Shown: positions 8,336-17,767 of the stretch, in pieces
Numbering within the stretch: the stretch's first letter is position 1
Layout: every line of letters begins with the position of its first letter
From: Sphingobacterium prati
GTDB taxonomy: Bacteria; Bacteroidota; Bacteroidia; Sphingobacteriales; Sphingobacteriaceae
Length of the DNA stretch: 64,000 nt
NCBI RefSeq assembly: GCF_013167215.1
Contig: NZ_JABJWY010000009.1
Span: 1-64,000, forward strand
Direction of reading: 5' to 3'
Notes under the pieces: generated by a model
Databases searched by the model: none
The model's input: the letters and a program-made list of their open reading frames with translations, nothing else
What the model was told of the DNA's origin: nothing
Made by a program: the position numbers and the translations under genes

Positions 8336-8715
8336 ATGGGAAATCTAACAGTTATCGGGTATTTCATTTATCTACCCATCGTAATCGCACTGACCTATTA
8401 TGTTGCGTATGTGCTTTTCAAAAATAGCATCGATACATAAATGATATTTTTGCAGGGCGACCGGAAGTCGCGAATGCCACAAATAATCTTTTCCGTATCG
8501 GTTTTTATTTGCTGAACCTAGGGTTTGCGCTTTACATCCTCGAAATAAGCTTAAATAAACCCAGTAGTGTACAAGAAATTATAGAACGCCTCAGTTATAA
8601 AATCGGTGGATTCAGCATTTATCTAGGTATCATGCTTTTCTTAAATATGTTTTTATTCTTTCGAGGCAAAAGAATCGCAAAACAAAGAAGAAATACTCCA
8701 ACAACAATTGATTAA
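8336..8715 (+). pseudogene. Frameshifted paralogue of the upstream membrane protein
   Basis: The frame from ATG 8336 encodes 34 residues (MGNLTVIGYFIYLP to FKNSIDT) and stops at 8438-8440. In the next frame, from about 8428, the protein continues as RYINDIFAGRPEVANATNNL, then FRIGFYLLNLGFA, to a stop at 8713-8715. One missing base between 8426 and 8437 would restore a protein of about 126 residues alignable with the 120-residue neighbour. A sequencing error cannot be excluded. Confidence 0.75.
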
Positions 8716-8744
8716 TAAAACCGATCTCTAAAAATGATGTTATC

Positions 8745-9635
8745 ATGCCTAAAATAATTATTGCAGGTGGAACAGGTTTTGTCGGACAATATCTTTCCAA
8801 AAGATTCCAAATAATGGGATATCAGGTAATCCTTATTGGTAGACAGAAAAAAAATATACTATGGACCGATACGGATGGTATTTCCGCCGCACTTGAAAAT
8901 GCTGAAATGCTGATCAATCTCGCCGGAAAATCCGTCAATTGTCGTTACAATGCCAGCAACAAAGCGCAGATATTTTCTTCAAGAACAGAAACCACAAGCA
9001 TTTTAGGTAAGGCAATTGAAAATTGTAGCCACCCTCCCATCCTTTGGTTAAATGCAAGTACCGCAACAATCTACCGTCATGCGGAGGATCGACCAATGAG
9101 CGAAAGCAGCGGTGAGATCGGGACAGGATTTTCCGTCGAGGTCGCAAAGAAATGGGAGAAGACATTTTTCGATTTCCACTTACCCCTGACCAGACAGGTT
9201 GCTCTTCGGATGGCTATTGTCCTCGGAGCCAATGGTGGAGTGATAAAGCCCTTTAAAAATCTTGTTCGCTTCGGTTTAGGTGGTGTACAAGGGAATGGCA
9301 ATCAATATTTTAGTTGGATACATATTGAAGACCTCTTCCAGACTATATTATTTATACAAAAACATCGCGAAATAGATGGCATCATAAATTGTGCAGCCCC
9401 CAATCCGATTACGAATAAAATCCTTATGGAGACCTTTCGAAGCATCATGCATCGAAAAATTGGTCTCCCCTCACCGAAATGGCTATTGGAAATAGGTGCA
9501 TTACTGATTGGGACGGAAACTGAACTGCTCTTGAAAAGTCGTTGGGTGGTACCGGAAAAATTAGAAAATAATGGATTTGAATTTAAATTTCCGACGATTT
9601 CAACTGCTTTAGGAGACATTTTAGCAGAAAAATAA
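8745..9635 (+). CDS. TIGR01777-family NAD(P)-binding epimerase-like protein
   Basis: 296 residues of the extended short-chain dehydrogenase fold. The N-terminus carries the dinucleotide motif IIAGGTGFVGQYL, followed by LINLAGKSVNCRY, a hallmark of the TIGR01777/YfcH group, ASTATIYRH in the active-site region, and FSWIHIEDL. The C-terminal piece PSPKWLLEIGALLIGTETELL matches the DUF1731 tail of these proteins. Substrate is unknown in the family. Last gene of the regulator-led run; the following hairpin is weak (near 9640). Confidence 0.85.
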   Translation: MPKIIIAGGTGFVGQYLSKRFQIMGYQVILIGRQKKNILWTDTDGISAALENAEMLINLAGKSVNCRYNASNKAQIFSSRTETTSILGKAIENCSHPPILWLNASTATIYRHAEDRPMSESSGEIGTGFSVEVAKKWEKTFFDFHLPLTRQVALRMAIVLGANGGVIKPFKNLVRFGLGGVQGNGNQYFSWIHIEDLFQTILFIQKHREIDGIINCAAPNPITNKILMETFRSIMHRKIGLPSPKWLLEIGALLIGTETELLLKSRWVVPEKLENNGFEFKFPTISTALGDILAEK

Positions 9636-9673
9636 ACATATCCAGTGTTAGCAACAACGTGGGATAGGTTTAG

Positions 9674-11785
9674 CTAGCCCACGTTGACTTTAAAGTTTTC
9701 AAATACAAGAGGTGCATTTACGATGGCGCCATCACTATTTTTAATGCCCTTAAATTCCGAAGTCTTCCCTTTTTCCAACAGATTCTTCATCTCCTTTTCC
9801 TCCAGAAAAATACCGTTCAATGTTCGCCAGATCTTAAAATCACAACCGCGGGCATAGTGATCACATTGTGCCACCCGATCATAGAGCAGGATTAAGCCCT
9901 TCTCACATTTAGGACATTTGATTTTTCCCTTTTGCTGTGGTTTGACTTCCTCTTGCGCCAATGAAATACGCAATGTCAATAACTCTTTGGTAATTTTCGC
10001 CGTATAATCCTTAATATGCTTCATAAAAACATCATAAGAAACTTTATTAGCCCGCATTTCTTCCAACTTCTGCTCCCATTTTCCCGTCAGCGTTACTTTA
10101 GCGATCGAGCGATCTTTAACGAGGTTATATACGGCGAGACCTTTTTCTGTTGGAATCAATTTTTTCTTATCCCGTTTGATATATTCCCGTTGAAAAAGCG
10201 TCTCTATCGTTGCCGCACGGGTAGCTGGTGTTCCCAGCCCACAGTCTTTCATCGCCTGACGCATTTCATCGTCCTCAATTTCTTTACCTGAAGTTTCCAT
10301 TGCTTTTAAGAGTGAAGCTTCGGTATGAATCGGACGTGCTTTGGTAAAACGTTCAGCAAGTTCCAATGTCAGTATCTGTAATAATTCCTCCGCCAGCAAT
10401 TTAGGTAACTGAGCATTCTCATTGTCTTGGTCATCGTTGTTCTTATCTTCATCCGGAGCTTCTATCTGCTCGGCAGATAGACGCCAGCCGTATTGTTTGA
10501 TGACCGTTCCCTTTGCGATCAGCTCTACTCCCTGTGCATCTATCGTGACCGTAGTGATATCCTTAATACAGACTTCAGAGAAACTCTCGACCATACGTTT
10601 GGCAATCATGTTGTAAATATTTTGCTGTTCTTTCAACATATGGCCGGGCTTCTCGTCCGTAACCAGTAGCGCATGGTGATCGGTTACTTTTTTATCGTCA
10701 ACAGAACGCTTATTTAACTTTGCCCCGATTAAATTCTTCGCAATGGAAGCAATAGATTCCTCCGCATGATCGGAGAGATGCTGAAAAAGTTCTTCAATTT
10801 GTTCGAAGACATCTTCGCCGATATAACGGGATCCCGTACGTGGGTAGGTGATGACCTTTTTCTCGTAAAGTGTCTGCGCAATACCCAGGGTTTGGTCGGC
10901 CGAGTAGCCGTATTTTTTGTTTGCATCCTGTTGCAGGGAGGTCAAGTCAAACAATAAAGGAGGTTGCTCCTTTGTCTCTTTAGCTTCAACTTTAGCAACG
11001 CGGGCATTTGTTCCAACAGTCAATTGGTCGATGGTCTGTTCAGCAACATCTTTTTTATCTATTTTGTTTGAAGTGGCTTTAAAGCTAATATTATCTTTTT
11101 CAAAGCCCGCCTGAATTTTATAAAAGGCCTGTGGTTTAAAATCTTTATTTTCCAGGTAACGCGAGCAGATCATTGCCAAGGTGGGTGTCTGAACTCTACC
11201 CAAAGAAAGAAGCCCCTTATTGCCTGCCGCCAAAGTAATTGCCTGCGTAGCGTTGATGCCGATCAGCCAATCCGATTCCGATCTCGAGCGGGCAGACATA
11301 TATAAGCTATCGTATTCAGTGCCTTCTTTTAAATTGGCAAAGCCTTCTTTGATGGCTTTGTCCGTCTGACTCGAAATCCACAAACGTTTAAACGGCACCT
11401 TTGATCCCAAAAAGTAATAGATATTGCGAAAGATTAATTCTCCTTCACGCCCCGCATCCGTTGCCACAATAATTTCTTCTGCCTGCTCTAATAGTGATTT
11501 TATCGTGTTAAGCTGTTTGACCGCACCAGTGTCATCCATCTGCTTTCCATCGCGCTTCACTTTCTTTGATTCCAGTTTAAAATTTGCGGGTATGATAGGA
11601 AGGTTTGAAATGGTCCAGCTATTGTAACCGTAAGCCTGAGGCGTGCATAGTTGAACCAAATGTCCAAATGCATAGGTAAAAGCATAGCCGTTCCCGGCAA
11701 TATAGCCATCTTTGACTTCTTTTGCTCCCATTACACGGGCTAAATCACGTGCCACAGAGGGCTTTTCAGCTATTACAACTTTCAT
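9674..11785 (-). CDS. topB: DNA topoisomerase III (type IA)
   Basis: About 703 residues that cut and rejoin one DNA strand to relax or decatenate DNA. Seen: the Toprim start KVVIAEKPSVARDLA, the metal-binding TDAGREGELI, and the active-site tyrosine in ITYPRTGS (Tyr314). The C-terminus has a zinc-ribbon-like CPKC..C..C region (after GKIK). The frame extends upstream to 11824 with MSQISILKSQNV, but that stretch is a direct-repeat region, and homologues begin at MKVVIAEKPS, so 11785 is chosen. Stand-alone gene between the epimerase and dgt. Confidence 0.92.
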   Translation of the reverse strand: MKVVIAEKPSVARDLARVMGAKEVKDGYIAGNGYAFTYAFGHLVQLCTPQAYGYNSWTISNLPIIPANFKLESKKVKRDGKQMDDTGAVKQLNTIKSLLEQAEEIIVATDAGREGELIFRNIYYFLGSKVPFKRLWISSQTDKAIKEGFANLKEGTEYDSLYMSARSRSESDWLIGINATQAITLAAGNKGLLSLGRVQTPTLAMICSRYLENKDFKPQAFYKIQAGFEKDNISFKATSNKIDKKDVAEQTIDQLTVGTNARVAKVEAKETKEQPPLLFDLTSLQQDANKKYGYSADQTLGIAQTLYEKKVITYPRTGSRYIGEDVFEQIEELFQHLSDHAEESIASIAKNLIGAKLNKRSVDDKKVTDHHALLVTDEKPGHMLKEQQNIYNMIAKRMVESFSEVCIKDITTVTIDAQGVELIAKGTVIKQYGWRLSAEQIEAPDEDKNNDDQDNENAQLPKLLAEELLQILTLELAERFTKARPIHTEASLLKAMETSGKEIEDDEMRQAMKDCGLGTPATRAATIETLFQREYIKRDKKKLIPTEKGLAVYNLVKDRSIAKVTLTGKWEQKLEEMRANKVSYDVFMKHIKDYTAKITKELLTLRISLAQEEVKPQQKGKIKCPKCEKGLILLYDRVAQCDHYARGCDFKIWRTLNGIFLEEKEMKNLLEKGKTSEFKGIKNSDGAIVNAPLVFENFKVNVG

Positions 11786-11794
11786 TTTAACATT

Positions 11795-11820
11795 TTGAGA
11801 TTTGAGTATTGAGATTTGAG
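11795..11820. repeat. 12-bp direct repeat just upstream of topB
   Basis: TTGAGATTTGAG occurs at 11795-11806 and again at 11809-11820, separated by TA. A related piece (GTATTGAGATAAGAG) lies at 25413-25427 after hemB, suggesting a small dispersed intergenic repeat. Confidence 0.55.
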
Positions 11821-11952
11821 ACACTACCTATACAAGCTCTTGTTTTATCAAGTACTTTCATTTTTACTTTGAATAGATAGCTTACAAAATTAAGCATGGT
11901 CTTTATAACTTCGTTAAGCAAGACTGGCTAACAAAATAAATAGTTCACAAAC

Positions 11953-13311
11953 TTATTCAATACTAGGGATTGTTATTCCCTTAATTTTACGATAAAGCTC
12001 GATAGCATACACGTCGGTCATACCCGAAACAAAATCCAGTACACAGCGTATTTTAGAATACGAATCCTGTTTGTCGGTATAAAACTGTTCCGGAATTAAA
12101 GCAACTAACTTTTTATCGTAATTATTTTTGTTCTTTTTGAGATATGCAGGTACAAACTCCTTTAATAAGGCATCCATCACACGATAACCGGCGATCTCAA
12201 TCTGGACTACTGTTGGGGCATTATAAATCTTCGCAATGGATATCTTTGAGATTTTGTTCATTTGCTTTACAATATTGTCATCCAGCGCATCCATTAATGC
12301 GGATGAAAAAGTCCCAGATAAAAATTGCTCTTGCTCACGAACAAATACATCAACGCAACCCTTGATCAGGGTGTTGATCGCCTTAGCCCGCAATAATGCC
12401 ACGCGACTCGGCGTATCCAGCAATCCATCCAGTCGGTCGCGGAGATTTTCGGAACCACATAACGGCAATAAAAGCTCTTCCACTTCTTGGTAGGATAATA
12501 TTTTCAGATGATGTGCATCCTCTAAATCAATAATATTGTAACAGATATCGTCAGCAGCCTCAACTAAGTATACCAAAGGGTGCCTTAAATAGCCTTTGGG
12601 ATTTGAAGGATCCTTTAACAACCCCAGTTCGTTTGCAATTTTTTCAAATGCTTTTTGCTCTTCTGTAAAGAACCCATATTTTTTGCGGTGATGACTTTTT
12701 TTGACATGACCATCTATCGCTAAACAAGGGTATTTCACGATGGATGCCAATGAAGTATAGGTCAACGCAAATCCTTTTGGATCTTTTCCCTGAAAAGCAT
12801 GCGTCAAAATCCGCAAAGCATTGGCATTACCTTCGAAATGAGTCAGATCTGCCCATTCTTCGGCAGTTACTTGTTCTTGATATTTTCGCCCGTCGCCGTC
12901 GGTGAAGTAGGTCGATATCGCAGATTCCCCTGAATGTCCAAATGCAGGGTTTCCCAGATCATGAGACAGACAGGCTGCAGAAATAATATTTCCAACTTCC
13001 TGTAGAAATGGATATTCAGTATCTATATTGGGATTTTCTTCCTTTAACTGCGCATAGAACATACGGCCAAGTGAACGTCCTACGCTCGCTACTTCTAGGC
13101 TATGTGTGAGCCTATTGTGTACAAACACGGCCCCTGGAAGTGGAAAAACCTGCGTTTTATTCTGTAATCTTCGAAATGGGGAAGAAAAGATCAATCGATC
13201 ATAGTCCCGTTGAAATTCAGATCGAGCCACAAGGTAGCTGTCAGCTGTTCTATCTTCATAACCCCAGCGTTTTGCAGAAAGCAAATCTTTCCAGTTCATT
13301 TTTTCAGACAT
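11953..13311 (-). CDS. dgt: Deoxyguanosinetriphosphate triphosphohydrolase-like HD protein
   Basis: About 452 residues of the HD superfamily; dGTPases remove triphosphate from dGTP (or other dNTPs) and help set nucleotide pools. Metal ligands are visible: the histidine of HNRLTHSLEV and the HD pair in CLSHDLGNPAFGHSGE, plus DDICYNIIDLEDA. The frame extends to 13359, but MSEKMNWKDLL at 13311 is the natural start. A TATATTTG element sits 4 bases before this ATG on the minus strand, hinting at a leaderless or very short-leader message. Confidence 0.88.
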   Translation of the reverse strand: MSEKMNWKDLLSAKRWGYEDRTADSYLVARSEFQRDYDRLIFSSPFRRLQNKTQVFPLPGAVFVHNRLTHSLEVASVGRSLGRMFYAQLKEENPNIDTEYPFLQEVGNIISAACLSHDLGNPAFGHSGESAISTYFTDGDGRKYQEQVTAEEWADLTHFEGNANALRILTHAFQGKDPKGFALTYTSLASIVKYPCLAIDGHVKKSHHRKKYGFFTEEQKAFEKIANELGLLKDPSNPKGYLRHPLVYLVEAADDICYNIIDLEDAHHLKILSYQEVEELLLPLCGSENLRDRLDGLLDTPSRVALLRAKAINTLIKGCVDVFVREQEQFLSGTFSSALMDALDDNIVKQMNKISKISIAKIYNAPTVVQIEIAGYRVMDALLKEFVPAYLKKNKNNYDKKLVALIPEQFYTDKQDSYSKIRCVLDFVSGMTDVYAIELYRKIKGITIPSIE

Positions 13312-13450
13312 AACGCAAATATACCATTTCTTCAATAATTGGTCTGAACCAAATCTCAAAATGATAAATTTTACAAGCAGGTGTTGTCTATGTTATTTTT
13401 ATAAAGGTTATATTCTGTATCTTTAGCATTCAATACCAATAGGAACAATC

Positions 13451-14509
13451 ATGACTAAATACCAATCACTCATTCCAAAACATTTTGAAAGCGTTATTGA
13501 GGGGAAAAACACCCATTTACTTTTATTAAAAAATGAGGGCGGTATGCAAGTGCTCCTAACTGATTATGGTGCACGCATTGTCAGTATCTTAGTCCCAGAT
13601 AACAAAGGCGACCTCGTTGATGTGGCGCTCGGCTTTGATTCTATCCAGAGCTATTTGGAATCAGACGAAAAATACCATGGCTGTACTGCAGGCCGTTTTG
13701 CAAACCGTATCGCAAATGGCAAATTTGAAATAAATGGGAAACAGTTTACACTCCCGCAAAACAATGGCAAGAATTGTCTGCATGGTGGAATCTCAGGCTT
13801 CCATGATAAAGTTTGGGACCGTAGAGTCACGTACCAGTCTCATGTAGAATTTTACTATGTTTCTAAAGATGGAGAGGAGGGATTTCCAGGAAACTTAAAG
13901 ACAATGGTTTCTTACACCCTAACGAGAAACAACGAAATCATTATCAAATACCACGCACAATCAGATGCTGACACGCATATCAATTTGACGAATCACACCT
14001 ACTTCAATCTTGATGGAGAAGGAAGCGGGGATGTATTGCAACAAGTGCTTCAAATAAATTCGGATGAAGTACTGTTTGTAGACGAAAATCAGGTCCCCAA
14101 TGCGATCGTACCTGTAGAAGGTACCCCATTTGACTTTAGGACCCCCAAAAAGATCGTTCAGGATATCACGGAAAATGATGAACAGCTGACTGCCGCCAAA
14201 GGCTATGACCATTGTTACGTTAATAATAAACCCATCTCCCAGCCCTGTGCAACGGTTTATTCAAAAAACACCGGAATTCAACTGGATGTATTCACGACCG
14301 AACCTGGGGTACAACTTTATACTGCGAACTGGATGACAGGGAATGACGTAGGCAAAAGAGGTAATAAATATCTACCATATGCCGGATTTTGTCTTGAAAC
14401 ACAACATTTTCCCGATAGCCCCAATCAAATGGAATTTCCCACGACATTACTAAAAGCTGGTGAATCCTTTGATTCAGAGACACACTTTAAGTTTTCTATA
14501 AAAAAATAA
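13451..14509 (+). CDS. galM: Aldose 1-epimerase (mutarotase)
   Basis: 352 residues of the galactose mutarotase fold. It interconverts alpha and beta anomers of aldoses. Family motifs: GARIVSILVPD, TAGRFANRIANGKF, CLHGGISGFHDKVWD, the catalytic-histidine region LTNHTYFNLDGEG, and YDHCYV near residue 255. No signal peptide, so cytoplasmic. Stands alone, with a strong shared terminator before convergent argH. Confidence 0.92.
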   Translation: MTKYQSLIPKHFESVIEGKNTHLLLLKNEGGMQVLLTDYGARIVSILVPDNKGDLVDVALGFDSIQSYLESDEKYHGCTAGRFANRIANGKFEINGKQFTLPQNNGKNCLHGGISGFHDKVWDRRVTYQSHVEFYYVSKDGEEGFPGNLKTMVSYTLTRNNEIIIKYHAQSDADTHINLTNHTYFNLDGEGSGDVLQQVLQINSDEVLFVDENQVPNAIVPVEGTPFDFRTPKKIVQDITENDEQLTAAKGYDHCYVNNKPISQPCATVYSKNTGIQLDVFTTEPGVQLYTANWMTGNDVGKRGNKYLPYAGFCLETQHFPDSPNQMEFPTTLLKAGESFDSETHFKFSIKK

Positions 14510-14545
14510 AAAAGAGCTGTGATAAAGATATCACAGCTCTTTTTT
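14508..14545. terminator. Bidirectional intrinsic terminator (galM / argH)
   Basis: A perfect 17-bp stem, arms 14508-14524 (AAAAAAGAGCTGTGATA) and 14529-14545, with loop AAGA. It has A and T runs on both sides and so can stop transcription in either direction. Confidence 0.92.
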
Positions 14546-14605
14546 ATATAAAATGTCCTAGACAATATTGTTGCTATTTTCCAAGTATCAAAAATAAAAC
14601 CGCCC

Positions 14606-15937
14606 CTATTTCACTAATTCTTCCAAAGCTTTTTCTACTTTTTCAAATCCGAAAGTCGCTTTTACCTGCTCAAACATCCGTTGAATCTGATCGTTACAAA
14701 GATTTCCGATACTACCTTCATGTGTATGGTTAACCTCTTTGGATGGTTTGAAACGCCCTTCATCTATATCAATTCCGATAGTCCGATAAGCCTCACGGAA
14801 AGGTATGCCCTTCAGCACCTCATTGTTTACCACCTCAACCGAAAACAGGTAATCATATTTTGGATCATCAAGGATATTGTCTTTTACGGAAATATTTTCC
14901 AACATAAAGGTTGCTATCTCCAGACATTCATTAAGTGATTTAAATGCCGGGAATAAATTCTCCTTAAGCAACTGGAGATCCCTATGGTAACCGGAAGGAA
15001 GATTCGTTGTCATTAAGGCGATTTCATTTGGCAACGCCTGAATTTTATTGCAACGGGAACGGATCAGTTCAAAAACATCCGGATTCTTCTTATGCGGCAT
15101 AATGCTAGACCCAGTTGTCAGATGTGCGGGAAAGGATACAAAGCCAAAATTCTGATTGATATATAAGCACACATCCATAGCAAACTTTGCCAATGTGGCT
15201 GCGATTGAGCTCATCCCTTGCGCTAAAATCCGTTCGGTCTTCCCTCTACCCATCTGCGCATAAACCACGTTATAGTTCAAATCTTCAAAGCCCAGCAGCT
15301 GCGTTGTCATCGTTCTATTCAACGGAAAAGAAGAACCATAACCTGCTGCTGAACCCAGCGGATTTTTATTACAGACCTTCCATGCAGCTTTCATCATTTC
15401 TAAATCATCGACCAAACTTTCCGCATAGGCGCCAAACCATAAACCGAAAGATGAGGGCATTGCAATCTGAAGATGTGTATACCCCGGGATCAGAATATGC
15501 TTATAACGCTCGCTAAGTTGAATCAATACATTAAAGAAAGCCTCCGTATTTTGGATAATGTGTTGAATTTCTGTGCGGAAATACAATTTTAAATCCACAA
15601 GTACTTGATCGTTGCGGGAGCGGCCTGAATGGATTTTTTTACCGGCCTCCCCGATACGTTGTGTAAGCAGCATCTCAACCTGTGAGTGAACATCTTCTAC
15701 CGAATCTTCAATCTGAAAATCTCCCGCCAAAATTTCTCTATAGATATTTTTCAATTCCTTCTGTACCAAGGCAAGATCATCATCAGTCATGAGATTGATA
15801 CTATTCAGCATTCGTGTATGCGCCAGGGAGCCCAATACATCAGCCGCAGCAAGCTGCAAGTCCATCAAACGGTCATTGCCTACTGTAAACGATTCTACAA
15901 ACGAATCAACATCTATATTTTTTTGCCAGATTTTCAT
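14606..15937 (-). CDS. argH: Argininosuccinate lyase
   Basis: 443 residues. It splits argininosuccinate into arginine and fumarate, the last step of arginine synthesis. Seen are the substrate-site HSGRSRNDQV, PGYTHLQIAMPSSFG, and the fumarase/ASL signature GSSIMPHKKNPD. The gene is about 17 kb from argC and argG in this window, as a single unit rather than in the cluster. The start ATG 15937 (MKIWQKNIDVD) fits homologues. Confidence 0.95.
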   Translation of the reverse strand: MKIWQKNIDVDSFVESFTVGNDRLMDLQLAAADVLGSLAHTRMLNSINLMTDDDLALVQKELKNIYREILAGDFQIEDSVEDVHSQVEMLLTQRIGEAGKKIHSGRSRNDQVLVDLKLYFRTEIQHIIQNTEAFFNVLIQLSERYKHILIPGYTHLQIAMPSSFGLWFGAYAESLVDDLEMMKAAWKVCNKNPLGSAAGYGSSFPLNRTMTTQLLGFEDLNYNVVYAQMGRGKTERILAQGMSSIAATLAKFAMDVCLYINQNFGFVSFPAHLTTGSSIMPHKKNPDVFELIRSRCNKIQALPNEIALMTTNLPSGYHRDLQLLKENLFPAFKSLNECLEIATFMLENISVKDNILDDPKYDYLFSVEVVNNEVLKGIPFREAYRTIGIDIDEGRFKPSKEVNHTHEGSIGNLCNDQIQRMFEQVKATFGFEKVEKALEELVK

Positions 15938-16399
15938 TAATATATTTTTGTTTTATGATAACGAAAGTATGATGAGCCAATTATTCATCTCGATTTTATG
16001 AATTGTCAAAGCTCATAATAATTTCTTTATTAATTTATATTTATAAGTTATCTACTCTTTAAAAACATTACTATGCCCAGCAACGATTAAGCTGCTATAG
16101 CCCTACACCCCTATACACGATTGTTTCCACACCTGAAGCTATCATAGGCACTATCGCGATTATAAAAATGATCGAGTGATAAGAATAGCATTTAATTATT
16201 AACAGACAAAAATACCAATTGCAAATGGTTATATCAATGCCAAGCTATTTTAGGTTCAGGAATCTTAACAGGAACGGTAAAAAGTAAAATTTTTGACACG
16301 AAAAAAAACGTGTTACAAAAAAAAACAAATGTTAAAAGTTTGTTAAATCGCAATAAACACATTTAATAAGTAACCACTCACTTTATTTTTAAAAGTTAT
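15938..16399. other. Gene-free gap, nothing recognised
   Basis: No coding frame, tRNA or clear repeat is supported. The only structure is a weak hairpin around 16296-16316 (ACACG, a run of A, CGTGT) and AT-rich DNA ahead of the small-transcript promoter. Confidence 0.5.
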
Positions 16400-16430
16400 T
16401 TTGTCAGTTTTTTAAGTATTGCTATGTTTG
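16400..16430 (+). promoter_or_regulatory. Promoter of a free-standing small transcript
   Basis: TTTG (16400-16403), 19 bases, TATGTTTG (16423-16430): both elements and the spacing match the Bacteroidota consensus exactly. No gene starts within the next 170 bases. Confidence 0.75.
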
Positions 16431-16436
16431 TAGTGT

Positions 16437-16608
16437 AAGGGAGATGAAAAAATAAAAGCAGGTAAGGTTAGTAAATACTTACCACTTTAAATACACCGAA
16501 TTTAAAACCAAATATGATAGACCCCAACGTCTTAAAACTTGAAAGAAATTACCTAACCAATTGTGAATCGAAATTTAAAGGCACGTCAAACCAAGATGTG
16601 CCTTTTTT
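16437..16608 (+). ncRNA. Candidate small RNA (~170 nt)
   Basis: A perfect promoter upstream and an intrinsic terminator at 16577-16608 bracket about 170 bases without a convincing gene. Inside, GGTAAG near 16461 can pair with CTTACC near 16478, and a purine-rich start (AAGGGAGATG) is present. An ATG at 16514 opens a 44-codon frame, but it runs through the terminator, so it is unlikely to be the product. I do not recognise it as 6S, tmRNA, RNase P or SRP RNA. Confidence 0.5.
16577..16608 (+). terminator. Intrinsic terminator of the small transcript
   Basis: Stem of 11 pairs (16577-16587 with 16595-16605, one G-U), loop AAACCAA, followed by a run of T to 16608. It separates the small transcript from rbfA. 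Confidence 0.85.
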
Positions 16609-16711
16609 CTTATGCATAACGTCGAGTAGTCTAGACCCATGCATATGATTCTTGCCTAAAATACTTATCTTTGTGTATCATATTGAGAATATTCAACATA
16701 AAACGTATACG

Positions 16712-17086
16712 ATGGGAACAGAAAGCAAGAGACAGCAACGTTTTGCTGGGGTCATTCAACAGGATCTAGCAGCATTATTTCAACGAGATGGCAATTCATG
16801 GGCTCCAGGGGCATTCATTACGGTTACACGTGTTCGAGTTACTCCTGATCTGGCAATCGCACGAGTTTATTTAAGCTTTCTAAACACAAAGACCGCACAG
16901 GAGGATATTAAAACTATTCGCACCAAAACATCCGAGATACGTTACAAGTTAGGAGCAAAAATTAAAAATCAGGTAAAAATTGTCCCACAGCTTGAATTTT
17001 TCCTGGATGACACGAATGAGTATGTAGAGCACATGGACAAATTGTTTGAGGAAATAAGCAAAGAGCCCCGTCAACCAGAAGAATAA
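16712..17086 (+). CDS. rbfA: Ribosome-binding factor A
   Basis: 124 residues. It binds the 30S subunit during late maturation of 16S rRNA. The KH-like fold is recognisable from RQQRFAGVIQQDLAALF, ITVTRVRVTPDLAIARVYLSF and the tail VPQLEFFLDDTNEYVEHMDKLF (shown here in pieces). The frame extends upstream to 16652, but MGTESKRQQRF at 16712 fits the family. A TATCTTTG element at 16666-16673 is a possible promoter without a good upstream box. The next gene, aat, begins 27 bases after the stop. Confidence 0.92.
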   Translation: MGTESKRQQRFAGVIQQDLAALFQRDGNSWAPGAFITVTRVRVTPDLAIARVYLSFLNTKTAQEDIKTIRTKTSEIRYKLGAKIKNQVKIVPQLEFFLDDTNEYVEHMDKLFEEISKEPRQPEE

Positions 17087-17113
17087 TGCAAGTTAAATTG
17101 GCTTATCGGATCA

Positions 17114-17767
17114 ATGGTGTTTGAATTGGATAGCAAAAAGCTGGAATTTCCACATCCGAGCTACGCAGAAGAAGATGGCCTATTGGCAATCGGTGGTGAT
17201 CTATCGGCAGACCGCCTACTATTGGCTTATAGCAATGGTATTTTCCCTTGGTTTAGTGATGATACGCCGATATTATGGTATGCACCTAATCCACGCTTCG
17301 TCCTTTATCCATCCAAAATTAAAGTTAGTAAAAGTATGGCCGCCTGTATCCGGAAAAACACGTTTTCGATTTCGGTAGACCGAGACTTCGATGCAGTGAT
17401 TAAAAGTTGTTCCGCTATCAATAGAAAGGATCAACAGGGTACATGGATCACAAAAGATATGATCAAGGCTTATACAACATTATATACAATGGGTTATGCA
17501 CACGCTGTTGAGGTATGGCAAGGTGAGTTGCTCGTTGGTGGGCTTTATGGGGTACTGATTAATGGTGTATTCTGCGGTGAAAGCATGTTTTCCAGAGTAC
17601 CCAATGCTTCCAAAGCTGCACTGATTTATCTCGCACAAGAAATAGAGCTACGGTTGATAGACTGCCAATTTCATACCCCCCATCTGGAGAGCATGGGTGG
17701 TGAATATCTTTCATTTTCTGATTATTTAGCAATTCTAACAAACCCAAGATATGAACAGCCCTTATAG
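17114..17767 (+). CDS. aat: Leucyl/phenylalanyl-tRNA-protein transferase
   Basis: 217 residues. It adds Leu or Phe from tRNA to proteins with N-terminal Arg or Lys, marking them for ClpS/ClpAP-type degradation in the N-degron pathway. Diagnostic blocks: GLLAIGGDLSADRLLLAY, NGIFPWF, ILWYAPNPRFVL, GGLYGVLINGVFCGESMFSR and NASKAAL. The last 17 bases overlap the start of the next gene, indicating translational coupling. Confidence 0.95.
   Translation: MVFELDSKKLEFPHPSYAEEDGLLAIGGDLSADRLLLAYSNGIFPWFSDDTPILWYAPNPRFVLYPSKIKVSKSMAACIRKNTFSISVDRDFDAVIKSCSAINRKDQQGTWITKDMIKAYTTLYTMGYAHAVEVWQGELLVGGLYGVLINGVFCGESMFSRVPNASKAALIYLAQEIELRLIDCQFHTPHLESMGGEYLSFSDYLAILTNPRYEQPL

Noticed and set aside
15938..16399. 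tRNA or other structured RNA in the argH gap
   Set aside because: No cloverleaf, CCA end or conserved tRNA arms could be formed; only weak AT-rich hairpins.
16514..16648. 44-codon frame (MIDPNVLKLERNY...) inside the small transcript
   Set aside because: It reads through the intrinsic terminator at 16577-16608 and has no recognisable family; more likely chance.
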